A stretch of 64,000 bases of DNA from CAXBNB01 sp965267535. GTDB lineage: Bacteria > Bacteroidota > Bacteroidia > Cytophagales > Cyclobacteriaceae. How positions within the stretch are numbered: the stretch's first letter is position 1; every line of letters begins with the position of its first letter. Both the position numbers and the translations under genes were made by a program. Below are positions 34,768-44,462 of the stretch, one piece after another. The DNA lies in the NCBI GenBank assembly GCA_965267535.1, contig OZ254082.1, positions 4,712,001 to 4,776,000 on the forward strand. Reading direction: 5' to 3'. The notes beneath the pieces were generated by a model. That model was not told where the DNA came from, searched no databases, and worked only from the letters and a program-made list of their open reading frames with translations.

Positions 34768-35901
34768 TTAGTTCAGCTTTCCTTTTAGTTTCATGATTCT
34801 TCTGTATGAAGCCGCTATTCTATCTTCTGATATTTGTCCACTTTGCACCAAGCTCATGATAGTGCTATGCACCAGCTCCGGAGATCGTTTGTCTTTTTCT
34901 TCCACCATGTTAGCAAACATCAGCATATCTACGCCTGCTTCTATGGCTAGTTTTATGGCCTGTTCAAAACCATAATGCTTGCTGATGGCATGCATTTGCA
35001 TGTCGTCTGAAAACACCACCCCATCGTATCCCAATACTGTACGTAAAATGTTGTTTACAATATATGGTGATAATGTTGCCGGTAATTTATTTTCATCCAA
35101 GTGCTCGTTGATAATATGTGCTGTCATAACCCCATCTACCAATCCCGAATCGATCAGATATTTGTAGGGCATTAATTCCTTAAACTGCCAATAATCAGAC
35201 ACATCGGCTATACCCAAATGCGTATCTGCATGGGAACTACCATGCCCCGGAAAATGCTTTAATACCGTAAAAACACCATGTTGCCTATGTGTCTTCACAA
35301 CCTGTGCAGCGTGTTTTGCCACAATTTTTTCGTCTGCAGAATAGCTCCGCCCAAGCTTGCCTATTACCGGGTTATCAGGATTTACATTCACATCCACATT
35401 GGGAGTAAGGTTCACATTGATACCCAGCTCGGCTAGCAATGCTGCAGTATTGCCTGCGTAATAGGCCGTGCTATCCAGGTTGTCCACCTTTCCAAGGTAC
35501 GATGCATATTGCGTTTGAGGAAATCCATACTTGGGCTTCAGGCGGTTCACTCGTCCACCTTCTTCGTCTATGCTTATCAGCAAGGGTATATCACTGGCTG
35601 CTTTGAGTGTGTTTATGGTTTTGATCAGCTGTTTTTTAGGATTTTTAGCATTTACATTTTTCTCAAAAAGAACAACTCCACCAATCTGACCTTTTTTTAT
35701 GGCCTTCAAAATGGGTTCTTTACCATTCAATACAGAAAAGTCTCCTATGCCTGTAATTATCATTTGACCTACCATAACTTCCAGTGATGGTAGAGATTCA
35801 TTGCTTCTATTTACTTCCTGGCCGTTATTTTGTGCGCTAAGCTCAAACGAGAGTATAGATAGGAGTACCAGAGTGACTGTATTTAAAACTTTCTTTTTCA
35901 T
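34768..35901 (-). CDS. Glycoside hydrolase family 3, beta-N-acetylhexosaminidase-like (NagZ type)
   Basis: A 377-residue secreted enzyme (signal MKKKVLNTVTLVLLSILSFELSAQ) of the GH3 family. It has the N-acetylhexosaminidase hallmark KHFPGHGSSHADTHLG, with the His/Asp dyad that replaces the usual acid/base Glu. The nucleophile Asp is in VVFSDDMQM. It probably removes N-acetylglucosamine from cell-wall or glycan fragments in the periplasm. It has only the catalytic barrel, as NagZ does. A promoter of the Bacteroidota type lies upstream at 35983-36012. Confidence 0.92.
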   Translation of the reverse strand: MKKKVLNTVTLVLLSILSFELSAQNNGQEVNRSNESLPSLEVMVGQMIITGIGDFSVLNGKEPILKAIKKGQIGGVVLFEKNVNAKNPKKQLIKTINTLKAASDIPLLISIDEEGGRVNRLKPKYGFPQTQYASYLGKVDNLDSTAYYAGNTAALLAELGINVNLTPNVDVNVNPDNPVIGKLGRSYSADEKIVAKHAAQVVKTHRQHGVFTVLKHFPGHGSSHADTHLGIADVSDYWQFKELMPYKYLIDSGLVDGVMTAHIINEHLDENKLPATLSPYIVNNILRTVLGYDGVVFSDDMQMHAISKHYGFEQAIKLAIEAGVDMLMFANMVEEKDKRSPELVHSTIMSLVQSGQISEDRIAASYRRIMKLKGKLN

Positions 35902-35982
35902 AAATCAGGTGTATTCTTTTTTGGAAGGGGTAAAACTAGTTGTAAAATATCTTTTAAGTGCTCTTCCCAAACACTAGATAAG

Positions 35983-36012
35983 CAAAAGTAGTAAGCTGTC
36001 AATCGCTTCAAA
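35983..36012 (-). promoter_or_regulatory. Bacteroidota-type promoter of the GH3 gene
   Basis: On the minus strand TTTG (36009-36012) is 18 bases from TACTTTTG (35983-35990), matching both consensus boxes. Predicted start near 35977, giving a leader of about 75 bases before the GH3 ATG. Confidence 0.6.
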
Positions 36013-36050
36013 AAAAAGGAGTATGATCAGTGCATTTTCAAAATAAACGG

Positions 36051-36058
36051 TAATTTTG
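36051..36058 (+). promoter_or_regulatory. Candidate -7 element of the gcvH promoter
   Basis: TAATTTTG fits TAnnTTTG and lies 44 bases before the gcvH ATG. The -33 box is not evident. Confidence 0.4.
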
Positions 36059-36102
36059 ATCGCTAACAAAACTTTAAAGTAAAAACATTAAAACTAACTA
36101 AA

Positions 36103-36483
36103 ATGAATATACCCGAAGACCTGCTATATACCAAAGATCACGAATGGGTAAGAATTGAGGGCGATCAAGCTACCGTTGGTATTACAGAGTTTGCACAAGG
36201 AGAACTTGGCGACATTGTATATGTAGAAATCGAAACAGAAGGTGAAACCATAGCTCAAGGAGAACTTTTTGGTACTATTGAAGCTGTAAAAACGGTATCT
36301 GATCTATTTATGCCTCTATCCGGCGAAGTGTCTGAATTTAATGAAGAACTTGAATCTGAGCCCGAAATCATAAACAGCGATCCCTACGGTGATGGCTGGA
36401 TGATTAAAATAGCAATCTCTGATATGGCTGAAAAAGATTCTCTAATCGACGCAGCTACTTATAGGGAACTGATCGGAAAATAA
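36103..36483 (+). CDS. gcvH: Glycine cleavage system H protein
   Basis: A 126-residue lipoyl carrier that shuttles the aminomethyl group between P, T and L proteins in glycine breakdown. It has the family start (YTKDHEWVRIEGDQATVGIT), GELGDIVYVE, and the lipoylated lysine at about residue 63 in EAVKTVSDL. Length is normal. The partner genes gcvP and gcvT are not next to it. A VanZ-like gene begins 1 bp after its stop. Confidence 0.97.
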   Translation: MNIPEDLLYTKDHEWVRIEGDQATVGITEFAQGELGDIVYVEIETEGETIAQGELFGTIEAVKTVSDLFMPLSGEVSEFNEELESEPEIINSDPYGDGWMIKIAISDMAEKDSLIDAATYRELIGK

Positions 36484-36484
36484 A

Positions 36485-36865
36485 GTGTCTTTGAAGTCAA
36501 AGAAGATTTTTACATTATTATCAATTGGATGGTCCATAGCCATCCTTTTTTGTACTCTTTGGCCGTTTCAGTCAGGAGGCGGGTCATTTATCAACATCCC
36601 CCATCTGGATAAAGTAGTCCACTTCGGATTGTTCTTTATACTCTCCGGTCTCATGTATCCGGCCTTGAAACCGTTAGATAAAATACCGGTTAGAGTCTTT
36701 GCTGTAGCCTACCCAGTTTTGCTGGGGGCCCTTACCGAATACCTCCAAATTGATATTCCAAGCAGGTCGGGCGATTGGCTGGACCTATTGGCTGATATAG
36801 GAGGAAGCATTGTCGGTCTTTTGATAGTTTCCCGTATTAATTTTCTATCTAAAGATGCGATTTAA
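36485..36865 (+). CDS. VanZ-like membrane protein
   Basis: A 126-residue protein with four hydrophobic segments, fitting the VanZ-like family: IFTLLSIGWSIAILFCTLWPF, then HLDKVVHFGLFFILSGLM and the conserved ALTEYLQI ... RSGDWLDLLADIGG. The family's function is not firmly known. It starts at GTG 36485, one base after the gcvH stop, so it is probably cotranscribed with it; this pairing is common in Bacteroidota. Confidence 0.85.
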   Translation: MSLKSKKIFTLLSIGWSIAILFCTLWPFQSGGGSFINIPHLDKVVHFGLFFILSGLMYPALKPLDKIPVRVFAVAYPVLLGALTEYLQIDIPSRSGDWLDLLADIGGSIVGLLIVSRINFLSKDAI

Positions 36866-36877
36866 ATTATACTTACT

Positions 36878-36885
36878 TATATTTG
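36878..36885 (+). promoter_or_regulatory. Candidate -7 element of the tonB promoter
   Basis: TATATTTG fits TAnnTTTG and lies 41 bases before the tonB ATG; -33 box not clear. Confidence 0.35.
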
Positions 36886-36926
36886 ACGCCACTATTCAAG
36901 TAAAAATTATTAAACAAACGAAATAA

Positions 36927-37601
36927 ATGGAGCCGAAGAAAAACCCTAAGGTGGACCTGGACAAAAAGACCGGCATGTTCTTCAACATCGGTCTGGCTAT
37001 CAGTCTGGCTCTCGTGCTTACCGCTTTTGAGTGGAGAACGTACGATGAAGGAGACTTGGTAGATTTGGGTCAGTTGGAAGATGATTTTGAAGATATTATG
37101 GAGATTCCGCCTACCGAGCAACCCCCTCCACCACCGCCAAAAATACAATTGCCTCAAATCATCGAGATTCCCGATGAGGAAGAAATAGAGGAAGAGATCG
37201 AAGTAGATCTTGATGTAGAAATTACCGAAGAAACTGTAATCGAAGATATCGTATTTGAAGAAGCTCCTGAAGAAGAGGTTGCGGATGAGATTTTTGATAT
37301 CGTGGAAGACCAACCAGCACCTCCGGGTGGTATGGCTGCTTTCTACAAGTTTGTAGGTAAGTCAATGAAATACCCTAATCAAGCCAGAAGGATGGGTATC
37401 GAAGGTCGTGTGTTCGTTCAGTTTGTTGTAGACAAAGACGGAACACTGACAGATATCAAAGCTGTGAAGGGTATTGGAGCTGGATGTGACGAAGAAGCTG
37501 TAAGAGTACTTAAAAGTGCTCCAAAGTGGAAGCCAGGAAAGCAAAGAGGTCGTCCGGTGAAAGTAAGGATGATCCTGCCTATCACTTTCAAGCTTAGCTA
37601 A
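36927..37601 (+). CDS. Energy transducer TonB
   Basis: A 224-residue protein that couples the proton gradient to outer-membrane TonB-dependent transporters. It has a short cytoplasmic start, one membrane helix (GMFFNIGLAISLALVLTAFE), a Pro-rich stretch (TEQPPPPPPKIQLPQ) followed by a Glu/Asp-rich spacer. The C-terminal TonB domain has the family pattern YPNQARRMGIEGRVFVQF and GCDEEAVRVLKSAPKWKPG. No exbB or exbD lies nearby. A strong terminator follows. Confidence 0.94.
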   Translation: MEPKKNPKVDLDKKTGMFFNIGLAISLALVLTAFEWRTYDEGDLVDLGQLEDDFEDIMEIPPTEQPPPPPPKIQLPQIIEIPDEEEIEEEIEVDLDVEITEETVIEDIVFEEAPEEEVADEIFDIVEDQPAPPGGMAAFYKFVGKSMKYPNQARRMGIEGRVFVQFVVDKDGTLTDIKAVKGIGAGCDEEAVRVLKSAPKWKPGKQRGRPVKVRMILPITFKLS

Positions 37602-37621
37602 ACGAAACAAAATTTATTTTT

Positions 37622-37647
37622 AAAACCCCGCTCGTCGGGGTTTTTTT
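37622..37647 (+). terminator. Intrinsic terminator after tonB
   Basis: AAAACCCCG pairs with CGGGGTTTT around a CTCGT loop, followed by a T-run, about 20 bp after the tonB stop. Confidence 0.9.
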
Positions 37648-37994
37648 ATGCCTTTCTGTATCTAAAAGCGCCACATTAAGGAAAGCAAAAGTGCTGAAAC
37701 TGTATTGCTACAGTAAACCTCACTGATGTTTGCACGAATATCACATCCCCATTATCATCTTCTTTTCTGTTTTCTACATTAACTAGAAACAGATCAATCA
37801 GCTCTTTATTTTCACTTCCAGCCAAGTCACACACCACTAAAGCAGCATTGAGAAACAGCTAAAATATGTCTTTTACTAGGTCGAAAACATCTAGAAATAG
37901 CGGTAGATAAAAGATTAAATTAAAACGACCTCAAGCAATATGTATATGTGAAGGTTTGGTGAATTCTGTTCTTTTTGACCTTGGCACAAGACAC
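37648..37994. other. Intergenic stretch without a recognisable gene
   Basis: Lies between convergent tonB and the desaturase gene. I found no open frame of note, RNA element or repeat. Both flanking ends carry a terminator. Confidence 0.5.
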
Positions 37995-38026
37995 AAAAAA
38001 ACCCTGACTATTAGCCAGGGTTTTTT
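37995..38026 (-). terminator. Intrinsic terminator after the desaturase gene (both directions)
   Basis: CCCTG / CAGGG stem framed by an A-run and a T-run, 20 bp after the desaturase stop, so it works on both strands. Confidence 0.88.
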
Positions 38027-38048
38027 GATTATTTTTTTCTTAAGAAGC

Positions 38049-38816
38049 TTACGCTGCTTTTTTTATTTCATCCCTCACAACTGCCAGTTGTGGTTTTAGC
38101 TTGATCACTCCCAGTTTATCTAATACCACGATAATCAGGTAAGTAGGATCGATTTCGTGCCAGCGCACTCCCCCAAAGTTAGGTCTTGACCCGTGTTTGT
38201 GGTGGTTGTTGTGATAGCTCTCGCCCATCATCAAAAAGTCAAAAGGGAGCAGGTTTTTTGAAGTATCACCAACTTTATAATTCACATACCCATAAATATG
38301 AGCAAACCAGTTGATAATAGCACCGTGAATAGGAGCCATTAAGAAGGCTACAGGCAATAATAAGTATTGCCACCAGGCAGTTGCAAAAAAGTAGAAGAAT
38401 GCCACATAAGCCGTACCCCATATTAGTCTTGACACCCAAGATCTGGCAAACTTATCAAACGCAACCCACTCCGGAACATCCTGCGTAAATCTCTTGTCTA
38501 CTTCGTAGGTCTTGTTTGTGATGCCTGAATAGATCGTTTTCGTTTTCCACATCATTTTCAATATGCTTTCGTCATATTTAGGAGAGTGCGGGTCATTTGG
38601 AGTATCTGCATACGCATGGTGCATTCTATGCATGATTCCGTATCCGTAAGCACTTAGGTAATTTGATCCCTGAAAAATCCATGTGAGCACAAAAAATACT
38701 TTTTCTGTGGTCTTAGACATAGTAAATGCCTGATGAGCTGCATATCTATGCAGAAAAAATGTTTGAAAGAAAAGTCCTCCGTACCAGAGCACCATCATAA
38801 AAATTGCTATTTCCAT
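38049..38816 (-). CDS. Membrane fatty acid (acyl-CoA/acyl-lipid) desaturase
   Basis: A 255-residue integral membrane di-iron desaturase that introduces a cis double bond into a fatty acyl chain. The three histidine boxes are present: HRYAAH near the start, HRMHH in the middle, and HNNHH near the end (GESYHNNHHKHGSR). The hydrophobic segments between them match the family. It is shorter than the stearoyl-CoA 9-desaturases of eukaryotes and fits the bacterial type. Electron donor and position of the bond cannot be read from the sequence. Confidence 0.93.
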   Translation of the reverse strand: MEIAIFMMVLWYGGLFFQTFFLHRYAAHQAFTMSKTTEKVFFVLTWIFQGSNYLSAYGYGIMHRMHHAYADTPNDPHSPKYDESILKMMWKTKTIYSGITNKTYEVDKRFTQDVPEWVAFDKFARSWVSRLIWGTAYVAFFYFFATAWWQYLLLPVAFLMAPIHGAIINWFAHIYGYVNYKVGDTSKNLLPFDFLMMGESYHNNHHKHGSRPNFGGVRWHEIDPTYLIIVVLDKLGVIKLKPQLAVVRDEIKKAA

Positions 38817-39069
38817 AAAATTGTATTTGCGATTCTATTTTGTATGTAAGACAGGAGTACTTGAGGTTTGTGACAAAAAAGTGGATTTTTTTAAAAAATT
38901 TTTATTTCCTCCCGGTTTGAAAGCGCAAATATCGGTAAAATAAAGTCAAAAAAACAGCTTAACACACATATACTGACTAGAGACACTTGTTTTACTACTG
39001 AAAAGAAATACAAAAGGAGATGAATTTCCGTGCAATACAAAATCAACAAACGCCCCTTTTAACGTTAGC

Positions 39070-42000
39070 CTATTTATAGTTCTTTCCCAAATATGCTCTA
39101 AGCTTGGGAGGAAAAGCTCTGCGAATGAGCAGATTTTGTAGTTCCCATTGTTCTTCTTTTGAATACTCTTTCAAAAACTTCACTTCTTTATTTTCTAACA
39201 CGGCAATGGGTATACCATCCTCAAACACTATACGGTTATTGGTGTGGTTGCTCACTTTTTCTGTGGGAATGATTAACCCCAAAACATTAAGGGGGTCAGC
39301 AGCACTAATTACTACTCTCTTTTTATCACCCGGCTTATTTTTTACCTGTCTTAATTGTTTCACTGTTTCGGGGGTAGCAAATTGTTCTCCCGATACACCA
39401 GAGATAAAACGCCCTCCTCTCAGTTTTCCTTGCAGCTCCAGACGCCTAAGGACTCTGACAAGTACCCTCCAGGGCGGTGCAAAAGATTCTTTCTCTAAAA
39501 TTTTTCTGAATACAACCCCATACCTCTTTGCATATATAAATACCAATTTTTCAAGGTATTCAAAGTTTAACTTATCTTGTTCTGTTCCGGTGAATGGAGG
39601 TATCAACGTCCACCTGCCGGCATGCTCTATTGAAAAGGTAGTTTGTTTTTTTCTCTTGTTGTTTTCCGAAGGCTTGTTGTATGCGGGTGTTAATAGTGCT
39701 CGTAAACCAATAAAACTATCCGAATTGACCAGCCCATGGGCTACCAACTCTGAAATACCGCTTTCTACCTGCGTATTAAGCAACCTTGCCTTTGCAGCTA
39801 TGTCTGCAAAAAATGATGCCCCATTTTCTTCCAGTACCTGCTTTATCTTCTGAGCACCAGAAGATAAATCCGGATCTGTGGCGTAGTGAGTTGACATAAC
39901 CCTCCACATATCTGTATTGTGTCTCTCTATCAAGCAAATAGGAGAACTTTTTATAGTTCCGGCCACTTTTTTACCTGCTTTGGTTTGATTAAATCGCCCC
40001 CAAATAAGCTTACCTGACAAACACAGCACATCTATCCACACCGGATCATAATCTGCAATTCTGGCAGGAATTATTTCTGTTTCCCATGCAGCAGCAGCAG
40101 CTTCATATCCCTCCAGCTGCTCCAGTGCTTTCTCCAACGATTGTGTACCTTCTTTTTTACTTGTAACCCCATGCAAATCCAACAAGAAGCGCACATAGTC
40201 TTCAATAGAAGCCGGCTCAATACTTCTTCGCAGACTCTCAATCGTATACTTGTGTATTCTATGCAATAAACGCCTCTCGCACCATTCTTCCTCCTGTGTG
40301 CCCGGCGTGAACCGCCCACGAAATACAAATCCTTCGACTTCCAGTGCTATCAGAGCCAGTTCAACATTATTAATAGGCTGATGCAAATCGTCGGAAAGGC
40401 GCTGAGCTGTCACAATACACAGTGCTTCCAATCTCCCCCTAACGATTTCTTTTAGGGCATCTTCATACGTGTACTGCTGTTTTTTAAATGTTTCGGGTAG
40501 GTTCAGCGTGGGTTCGTATTTGGCAGTAGGGTATATTGCCTGAAAATAAGGAAGCCTCTCTGCGGCCACCCATATATCATAAGCCGGAATTTTTGTGGCT
40601 CGCTGGTTTATTTTAAGTATGTCAAAATATTTCTCCCAACTGTTTTTTTTGCCTTCCCTCTGCGTAACAAATCCATGAATACTTAGCACATCGTGCAGCT
40701 CATCCGGCGAATTGGCATGGGGCCAAGCTTCGTTGGTTACGCGCTCAATGGCGTCTGGGTCTAGCCGGCTCAAATCAGATGCCTCTGTGGGATCAAGCCA
40801 ACTACGATTTTTTATTGCCTGTACCCTTCTTTCTGCAAACTCGGTTTCATCAAGAAAAGCATAGGGTTTGGCATTGATAATGCCTTGAGCAAACGGAGAG
40901 GGCTCTCGCAAATCTTTAGCCTCCAGATTTAACTCACGACGCTCAATCTTACCCATCAACTCTTCCAACTCGTCTATATCCATGGCTTCTGTGAGACAGT
41001 CGTGGATGGCCTGATTCACTAGCGGATGGTCGGGAACTTCCCGCTCTCCATCTATATTTTCAAAGCAGGCAATCTGATCGGGAAAAACCTGAGCTATTAG
41101 GTCTTCGGCATTCATACGCTGAAACTGGGGCGGCACTCTTTTTCCATTTCTATTGCGTTGAATCGCCAGTGCTCGTGTGGCATTCCACCGCCAGCGAACC
41201 TCAAACATGGGGGCATCTAACATAGCCTGGATGAGTGTATCACGGATAATCTTACTGTTCAGATACTTATATACACTTTCGAGTGGAAAACTATGCGAGC
41301 TACTGAGCGACAGTATAATAGCATCTTCATTGGCTGCTGCCTGCAGTTCAAAATTGAAGCTCTGACAAAATTTTTTGCGCAAGCTAAGCCCCCATCCCCG
41401 ATTGAGCCTACTACCATAAGGAGAATGAACCACCAAATGCATGTCACCTACATCATCGAAAAAGCGCTCCAATACGATGGTTTCACGGGTAGGTACTACG
41501 CCAAGACCTACCTTTCCCGCATAAATATAATTTACCAATTGCTCCGCCGCTACTTCTCCTATTCCTACTTCATCTATCAGCCACCTATAAGCCAGGTTAC
41601 CGCTTATGTCGAGTGTCTTTTCATCTTTCATCCGCGGCAAGGGGTCCTGCTCGAGAAGATCACCTACTTTTTTGCGTAAGCGGGAAACCGACTCGCTCAA
41701 TTCAAGGGTTCGCCCGGGCCCTTCTCCTAGCCAGAAGGGTATAGTCGGCGGCATGCCTGCGGCATCTTTTACTTTCATTGTAAGCCCTTCTATACCCAAT
41801 ATTTGCCAGGTGTGTGTGCCTAAAGTTATGGTGTCCCCAGGCAAAGATTCCAGTGCATAGTCCTCTCCGATAGTGCCTACTTTTATGTTTTGTGGGTCGA
41901 GCACTACATCATAGTCAAACATGTCGGGTATGGATCCCCCGTTGGTCAATGCTACTATACGCGCACCTTTTCGCCCTCTTATCAGGCCATTGATAGCATC

Positions 42001-43446
42001 ATAGTGTATGTGAGCTCCTCGCCTTCCTCTACGTGTAGAATAGCCTTCTGACTGCATTTTTATGATTTCATAAAATGTGTCTCTCTTCAGGGAGCGATAT
42101 GGATAAGCATTTTTGAACAGGTCGTACAACTCGTCGACTTCCCAGTCCTGATTGCTCACCTCTGCCACTATCTGCTGACTGAGTATGTCTATGGGAGCCT
42201 CCGGCATAACGATTTTGTCCAGTTCTCCACGTCGCACACTATCCAGCAAGGCTACACATTCTACCAGTTCATCTCTGGTTAGTGGCAACAGCTTGCCTTT
42301 TGGTACACCTCCTACGTGGTGGTTACTTCTACCTACTCGTTGTATAAATGCCGCTATACTTTTAGGTGACGCTATTTGTATAATTAACCCCACTGATCCA
42401 ATATCAATACCCAACTCCATACTGGCCGTGGCTACCAACACTTTTAGTGCACCTGCTTTTAGTTTTTGCTCTGCCTGATGCCGATGCTCCTTGCTCATAC
42501 TACCATGATGGGAAGTCACATGCTCTTCTCCAAGCAGCTCACCCAGTGCAACGGCCAGCCGCTCTGCCAGTCGTCTGTTGTTTACAAATATGAGTGTGGT
42601 TTCGTGTTCTTTTACCAACTCTACCAAACGTTGATAAAGCTGGTCCCATACTTCATTTTCCATAACTGCCGACAGTGGGGATTCCGGCATTTCTATTGAT
42701 ATGTCCAGCTGCCGCTTGCTTCCTGTATCTACAATGGCACAATCGGGTTTTCCATGGCAAATAGCCTTATTTCCAACCAGGTATTTCGCTACCATATCAA
42801 TTGGTTTTTGGGTAGCGCTTAACCCTATCCGCTGCAAACGTCCTCCCACCAACGCCTCCAGACGCTCCACTGACAATGCGAGGTGTGAGCCTCTTTTATC
42901 GCCCAACATAGCGTGTATCTCATCGATAATAAGCGTTTTAGTTGTGCTTAGCATGTTTCGCCCACCTTTGCTGGTAAGTAGCAGGTAAAATGACTCTGGT
43001 GTGGTTACCAGTATGTGCGGTGGCTTTTTCACCATGTCTGCCCGAGCTGCGTTTGAAGTGTCCCCTGTGCGTACAGCTATTTTTAGCGCCGGAGCTTCTT
43101 GGCCTTTTTCTTCAAAAAGCTTTTGAATCCCTTTTAAGGGTACTTCCAGATTTCTGTGGATATCATTACTGAGTGCTTTTAGTGGGGAAATGTAAACAAT
43201 TCGATTTTCAGGGGGGAGAAGTCCTTTCTCATGTTCGTGGATAAGGTCGTCTATTGCCGCGAAAAATGCAGCCAGTGTCTTACCCGATCCTGTGGGTGCT
43301 GATATAAGAGCATGTTGTCCCGCTTTGATCTGCGGCCATGCCGATGACTGCACCTCTGTTGGCTGACCAAATGTCTGATAAAACCACTGTGCCGTTAACG
43401 GGTGAAAGGTTTCTAATGCTGTCATTTTTTCTTTACTCACGGACAC
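39070..43446 (-). CDS. lhr: Large Lhr-type DEAD/DEAH-box helicase
   Basis: A 1458-residue superfamily 2 helicase of the Lhr family (long helicase-related), which unwinds DNA or RNA-DNA hybrids 3'-5' in repair. The Walker A is SAPTGSGKT (about residues 49-57), the DExH box is IIDEIHAML, and motif VI reads IQRVGRSNHH. Beyond the two RecA-like domains come winged-helix and Lhr-specific beta domains, then a long C-terminal extension as in full-length bacterial Lhr (E. coli about 1538). Start options are GTG 43446, GTG 43440 or ATG 43425. No helicase partner (such as the metallophosphatase seen beside Lhr in some bacteria) is next to it. Confidence 0.93.
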   Translation of the reverse strand: MSVSKEKMTALETFHPLTAQWFYQTFGQPTEVQSSAWPQIKAGQHALISAPTGSGKTLAAFFAAIDDLIHEHEKGLLPPENRIVYISPLKALSNDIHRNLEVPLKGIQKLFEEKGQEAPALKIAVRTGDTSNAARADMVKKPPHILVTTPESFYLLLTSKGGRNMLSTTKTLIIDEIHAMLGDKRGSHLALSVERLEALVGGRLQRIGLSATQKPIDMVAKYLVGNKAICHGKPDCAIVDTGSKRQLDISIEMPESPLSAVMENEVWDQLYQRLVELVKEHETTLIFVNNRRLAERLAVALGELLGEEHVTSHHGSMSKEHRHQAEQKLKAGALKVLVATASMELGIDIGSVGLIIQIASPKSIAAFIQRVGRSNHHVGGVPKGKLLPLTRDELVECVALLDSVRRGELDKIVMPEAPIDILSQQIVAEVSNQDWEVDELYDLFKNAYPYRSLKRDTFYEIIKMQSEGYSTRRGRRGAHIHYDAINGLIRGRKGARIVALTNGGSIPDMFDYDVVLDPQNIKVGTIGEDYALESLPGDTITLGTHTWQILGIEGLTMKVKDAAGMPPTIPFWLGEGPGRTLELSESVSRLRKKVGDLLEQDPLPRMKDEKTLDISGNLAYRWLIDEVGIGEVAAEQLVNYIYAGKVGLGVVPTRETIVLERFFDDVGDMHLVVHSPYGSRLNRGWGLSLRKKFCQSFNFELQAAANEDAIILSLSSSHSFPLESVYKYLNSKIIRDTLIQAMLDAPMFEVRWRWNATRALAIQRNRNGKRVPPQFQRMNAEDLIAQVFPDQIACFENIDGEREVPDHPLVNQAIHDCLTEAMDIDELEELMGKIERRELNLEAKDLREPSPFAQGIINAKPYAFLDETEFAERRVQAIKNRSWLDPTEASDLSRLDPDAIERVTNEAWPHANSPDELHDVLSIHGFVTQREGKKNSWEKYFDILKINQRATKIPAYDIWVAAERLPYFQAIYPTAKYEPTLNLPETFKKQQYTYEDALKEIVRGRLEALCIVTAQRLSDDLHQPINNVELALIALEVEGFVFRGRFTPGTQEEEWCERRLLHRIHKYTIESLRRSIEPASIEDYVRFLLDLHGVTSKKEGTQSLEKALEQLEGYEAAAAAWETEIIPARIADYDPVWIDVLCLSGKLIWGRFNQTKAGKKVAGTIKSSPICLIERHNTDMWRVMSTHYATDPDLSSGAQKIKQVLEENGASFFADIAAKARLLNTQVESGISELVAHGLVNSDSFIGLRALLTPAYNKPSENNKRKKQTTFSIEHAGRWTLIPPFTGTEQDKLNFEYLEKLVFIYAKRYGVVFRKILEKESFAPPWRVLVRVLRRLELQGKLRGGRFISGVSGEQFATPETVKQLRQVKNKPGDKKRVVISAADPLNVLGLIIPTEKVSNHTNNRIVFEDGIPIAVLENKEVKFLKEYSKEEQWELQNLLIRRAFPPKLRAYLGKNYK

Positions 43447-43678
43447 TTATTTGGAATAAAACAGTAAATAGGCACTTTTCAGAATTCTTGGGTCTTTATT
43501 TTTCCTCACCAGAGTCTAAGCAAGATAGTATATCTGGTTTATTATAGATGTTGTTGAACGGTATTAAAAGTACATTTATCTTCGCCACGTCATGTAAGGC
43601 ATAAACTTTGTGACTTACAACTATCATCGAACGTTTATTTTTTTACCACATTTTAATTCGATTGTAAAATTCCAACAC

Positions 43679-44410
43679 ATGAAAAAATTCATTCTTCTTG
43701 CCTTTTTTGCGCTGACATTCAATGTTTCCAATTCTCAAAATAGAATTACAGATGTAAACAACAACTTATGGTTTTTAGTACATGGCGACTACAAAATCAG
43801 CGACAAAGTAGGTCTTGACTCTGAGGTACACCTGCGTGTAGCCAACATGGGAGATTCTAAACAACAAACCTTACTGCGTCCCTCGGTTTATTACCAGGCT
43901 CACGAGCAAGTACGATTTTATTTCGGCTATACATATATAAATACCTACCCTTACGGAGATCGCCCTGTGGCTGCCCGTACTCCGGAGCACAACCTCTGGG
44001 CTCAGGCTACTGTTAACCACAACATCAACAAACTAGGTCTCTCTCATCGCTATCGCCTGGAGCAGCGATGGGTTGGCAATGTAGTGGCTACACCTGATGG
44101 CCATAACGTAGAGGGGAGCACCCATAAAAATCGTTTGAGGTACCGAATAACTGCTAAATTTAACTTACCCAACCAGGACAAGTTTTATGTGGCCTTATTT
44201 GATGAAATATTTGTGAACTATGGCAAGAATGTAGGCACCAACTTTTTTGATCAAAACTGGATCTATGGAGGAATAGGTTGTAAACTAAACGAACAGTCTA
44301 ATCTGGAGCTAGCGTATCAGTGGCAGGTAATTGAAAAATCGGGAGGCGTATACGAAGAGTCTAACAATACTTTCCAACTCTCCTACCACTACAACCTCGA
44401 CTGGAGATAA
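43679..44410 (+). CDS. DUF2490 outer-membrane beta-barrel protein
   Basis: A 243-residue protein with a signal peptide (MKKFILLAFFALTFNVSNSQ) and alternating beta strands of an outer-membrane barrel, matching DUF2490 (NNLWFLVHGDYKISDKVGLDSEVHLR; LSHRYRLEQRW; LELAYQWQV) and ending in Tyr-His-Tyr-Asn-Leu-Asp-Trp-Arg. No established function. The ATG at 43679 starts the signal peptide; an upstream ATG at 43610 adds 23 unrelated residues. It stands alone between the helicase and the polysaccharide locus. Confidence 0.86.
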   Translation: MKKFILLAFFALTFNVSNSQNRITDVNNNLWFLVHGDYKISDKVGLDSEVHLRVANMGDSKQQTLLRPSVYYQAHEQVRFYFGYTYINTYPYGDRPVAARTPEHNLWAQATVNHNINKLGLSHRYRLEQRWVGNVVATPDGHNVEGSTHKNRLRYRITAKFNLPNQDKFYVALFDEIFVNYGKNVGTNFFDQNWIYGGIGCKLNEQSNLELAYQWQVIEKSGGVYEESNNTFQLSYHYNLDWR

Positions 44411-44421
44411 GAACTGTCTCC

Positions 44422-44462
44422 CCACCCTCAAAGATACTCAGGTAGCATTTCTCTGAGGGTGG
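44422..44462. terminator. 9-bp inverted repeat at convergent gene ends
   Basis: CCACCCTCA (44422-44430) pairs with TGAGGGTGG (44454-44462) around a 23-base loop. It spans the end of the CapD-like gene, just past the DUF2490 stop, as at 24669-24712. It may serve as a shared terminator, though there is no T-run. Confidence 0.5.

Noticed and set aside
39104..39853. 249-codon open frame on the plus strand
   Set aside because: Antisense to the Lhr helicase; Ser/Phe/Leu-rich shadow without a family.
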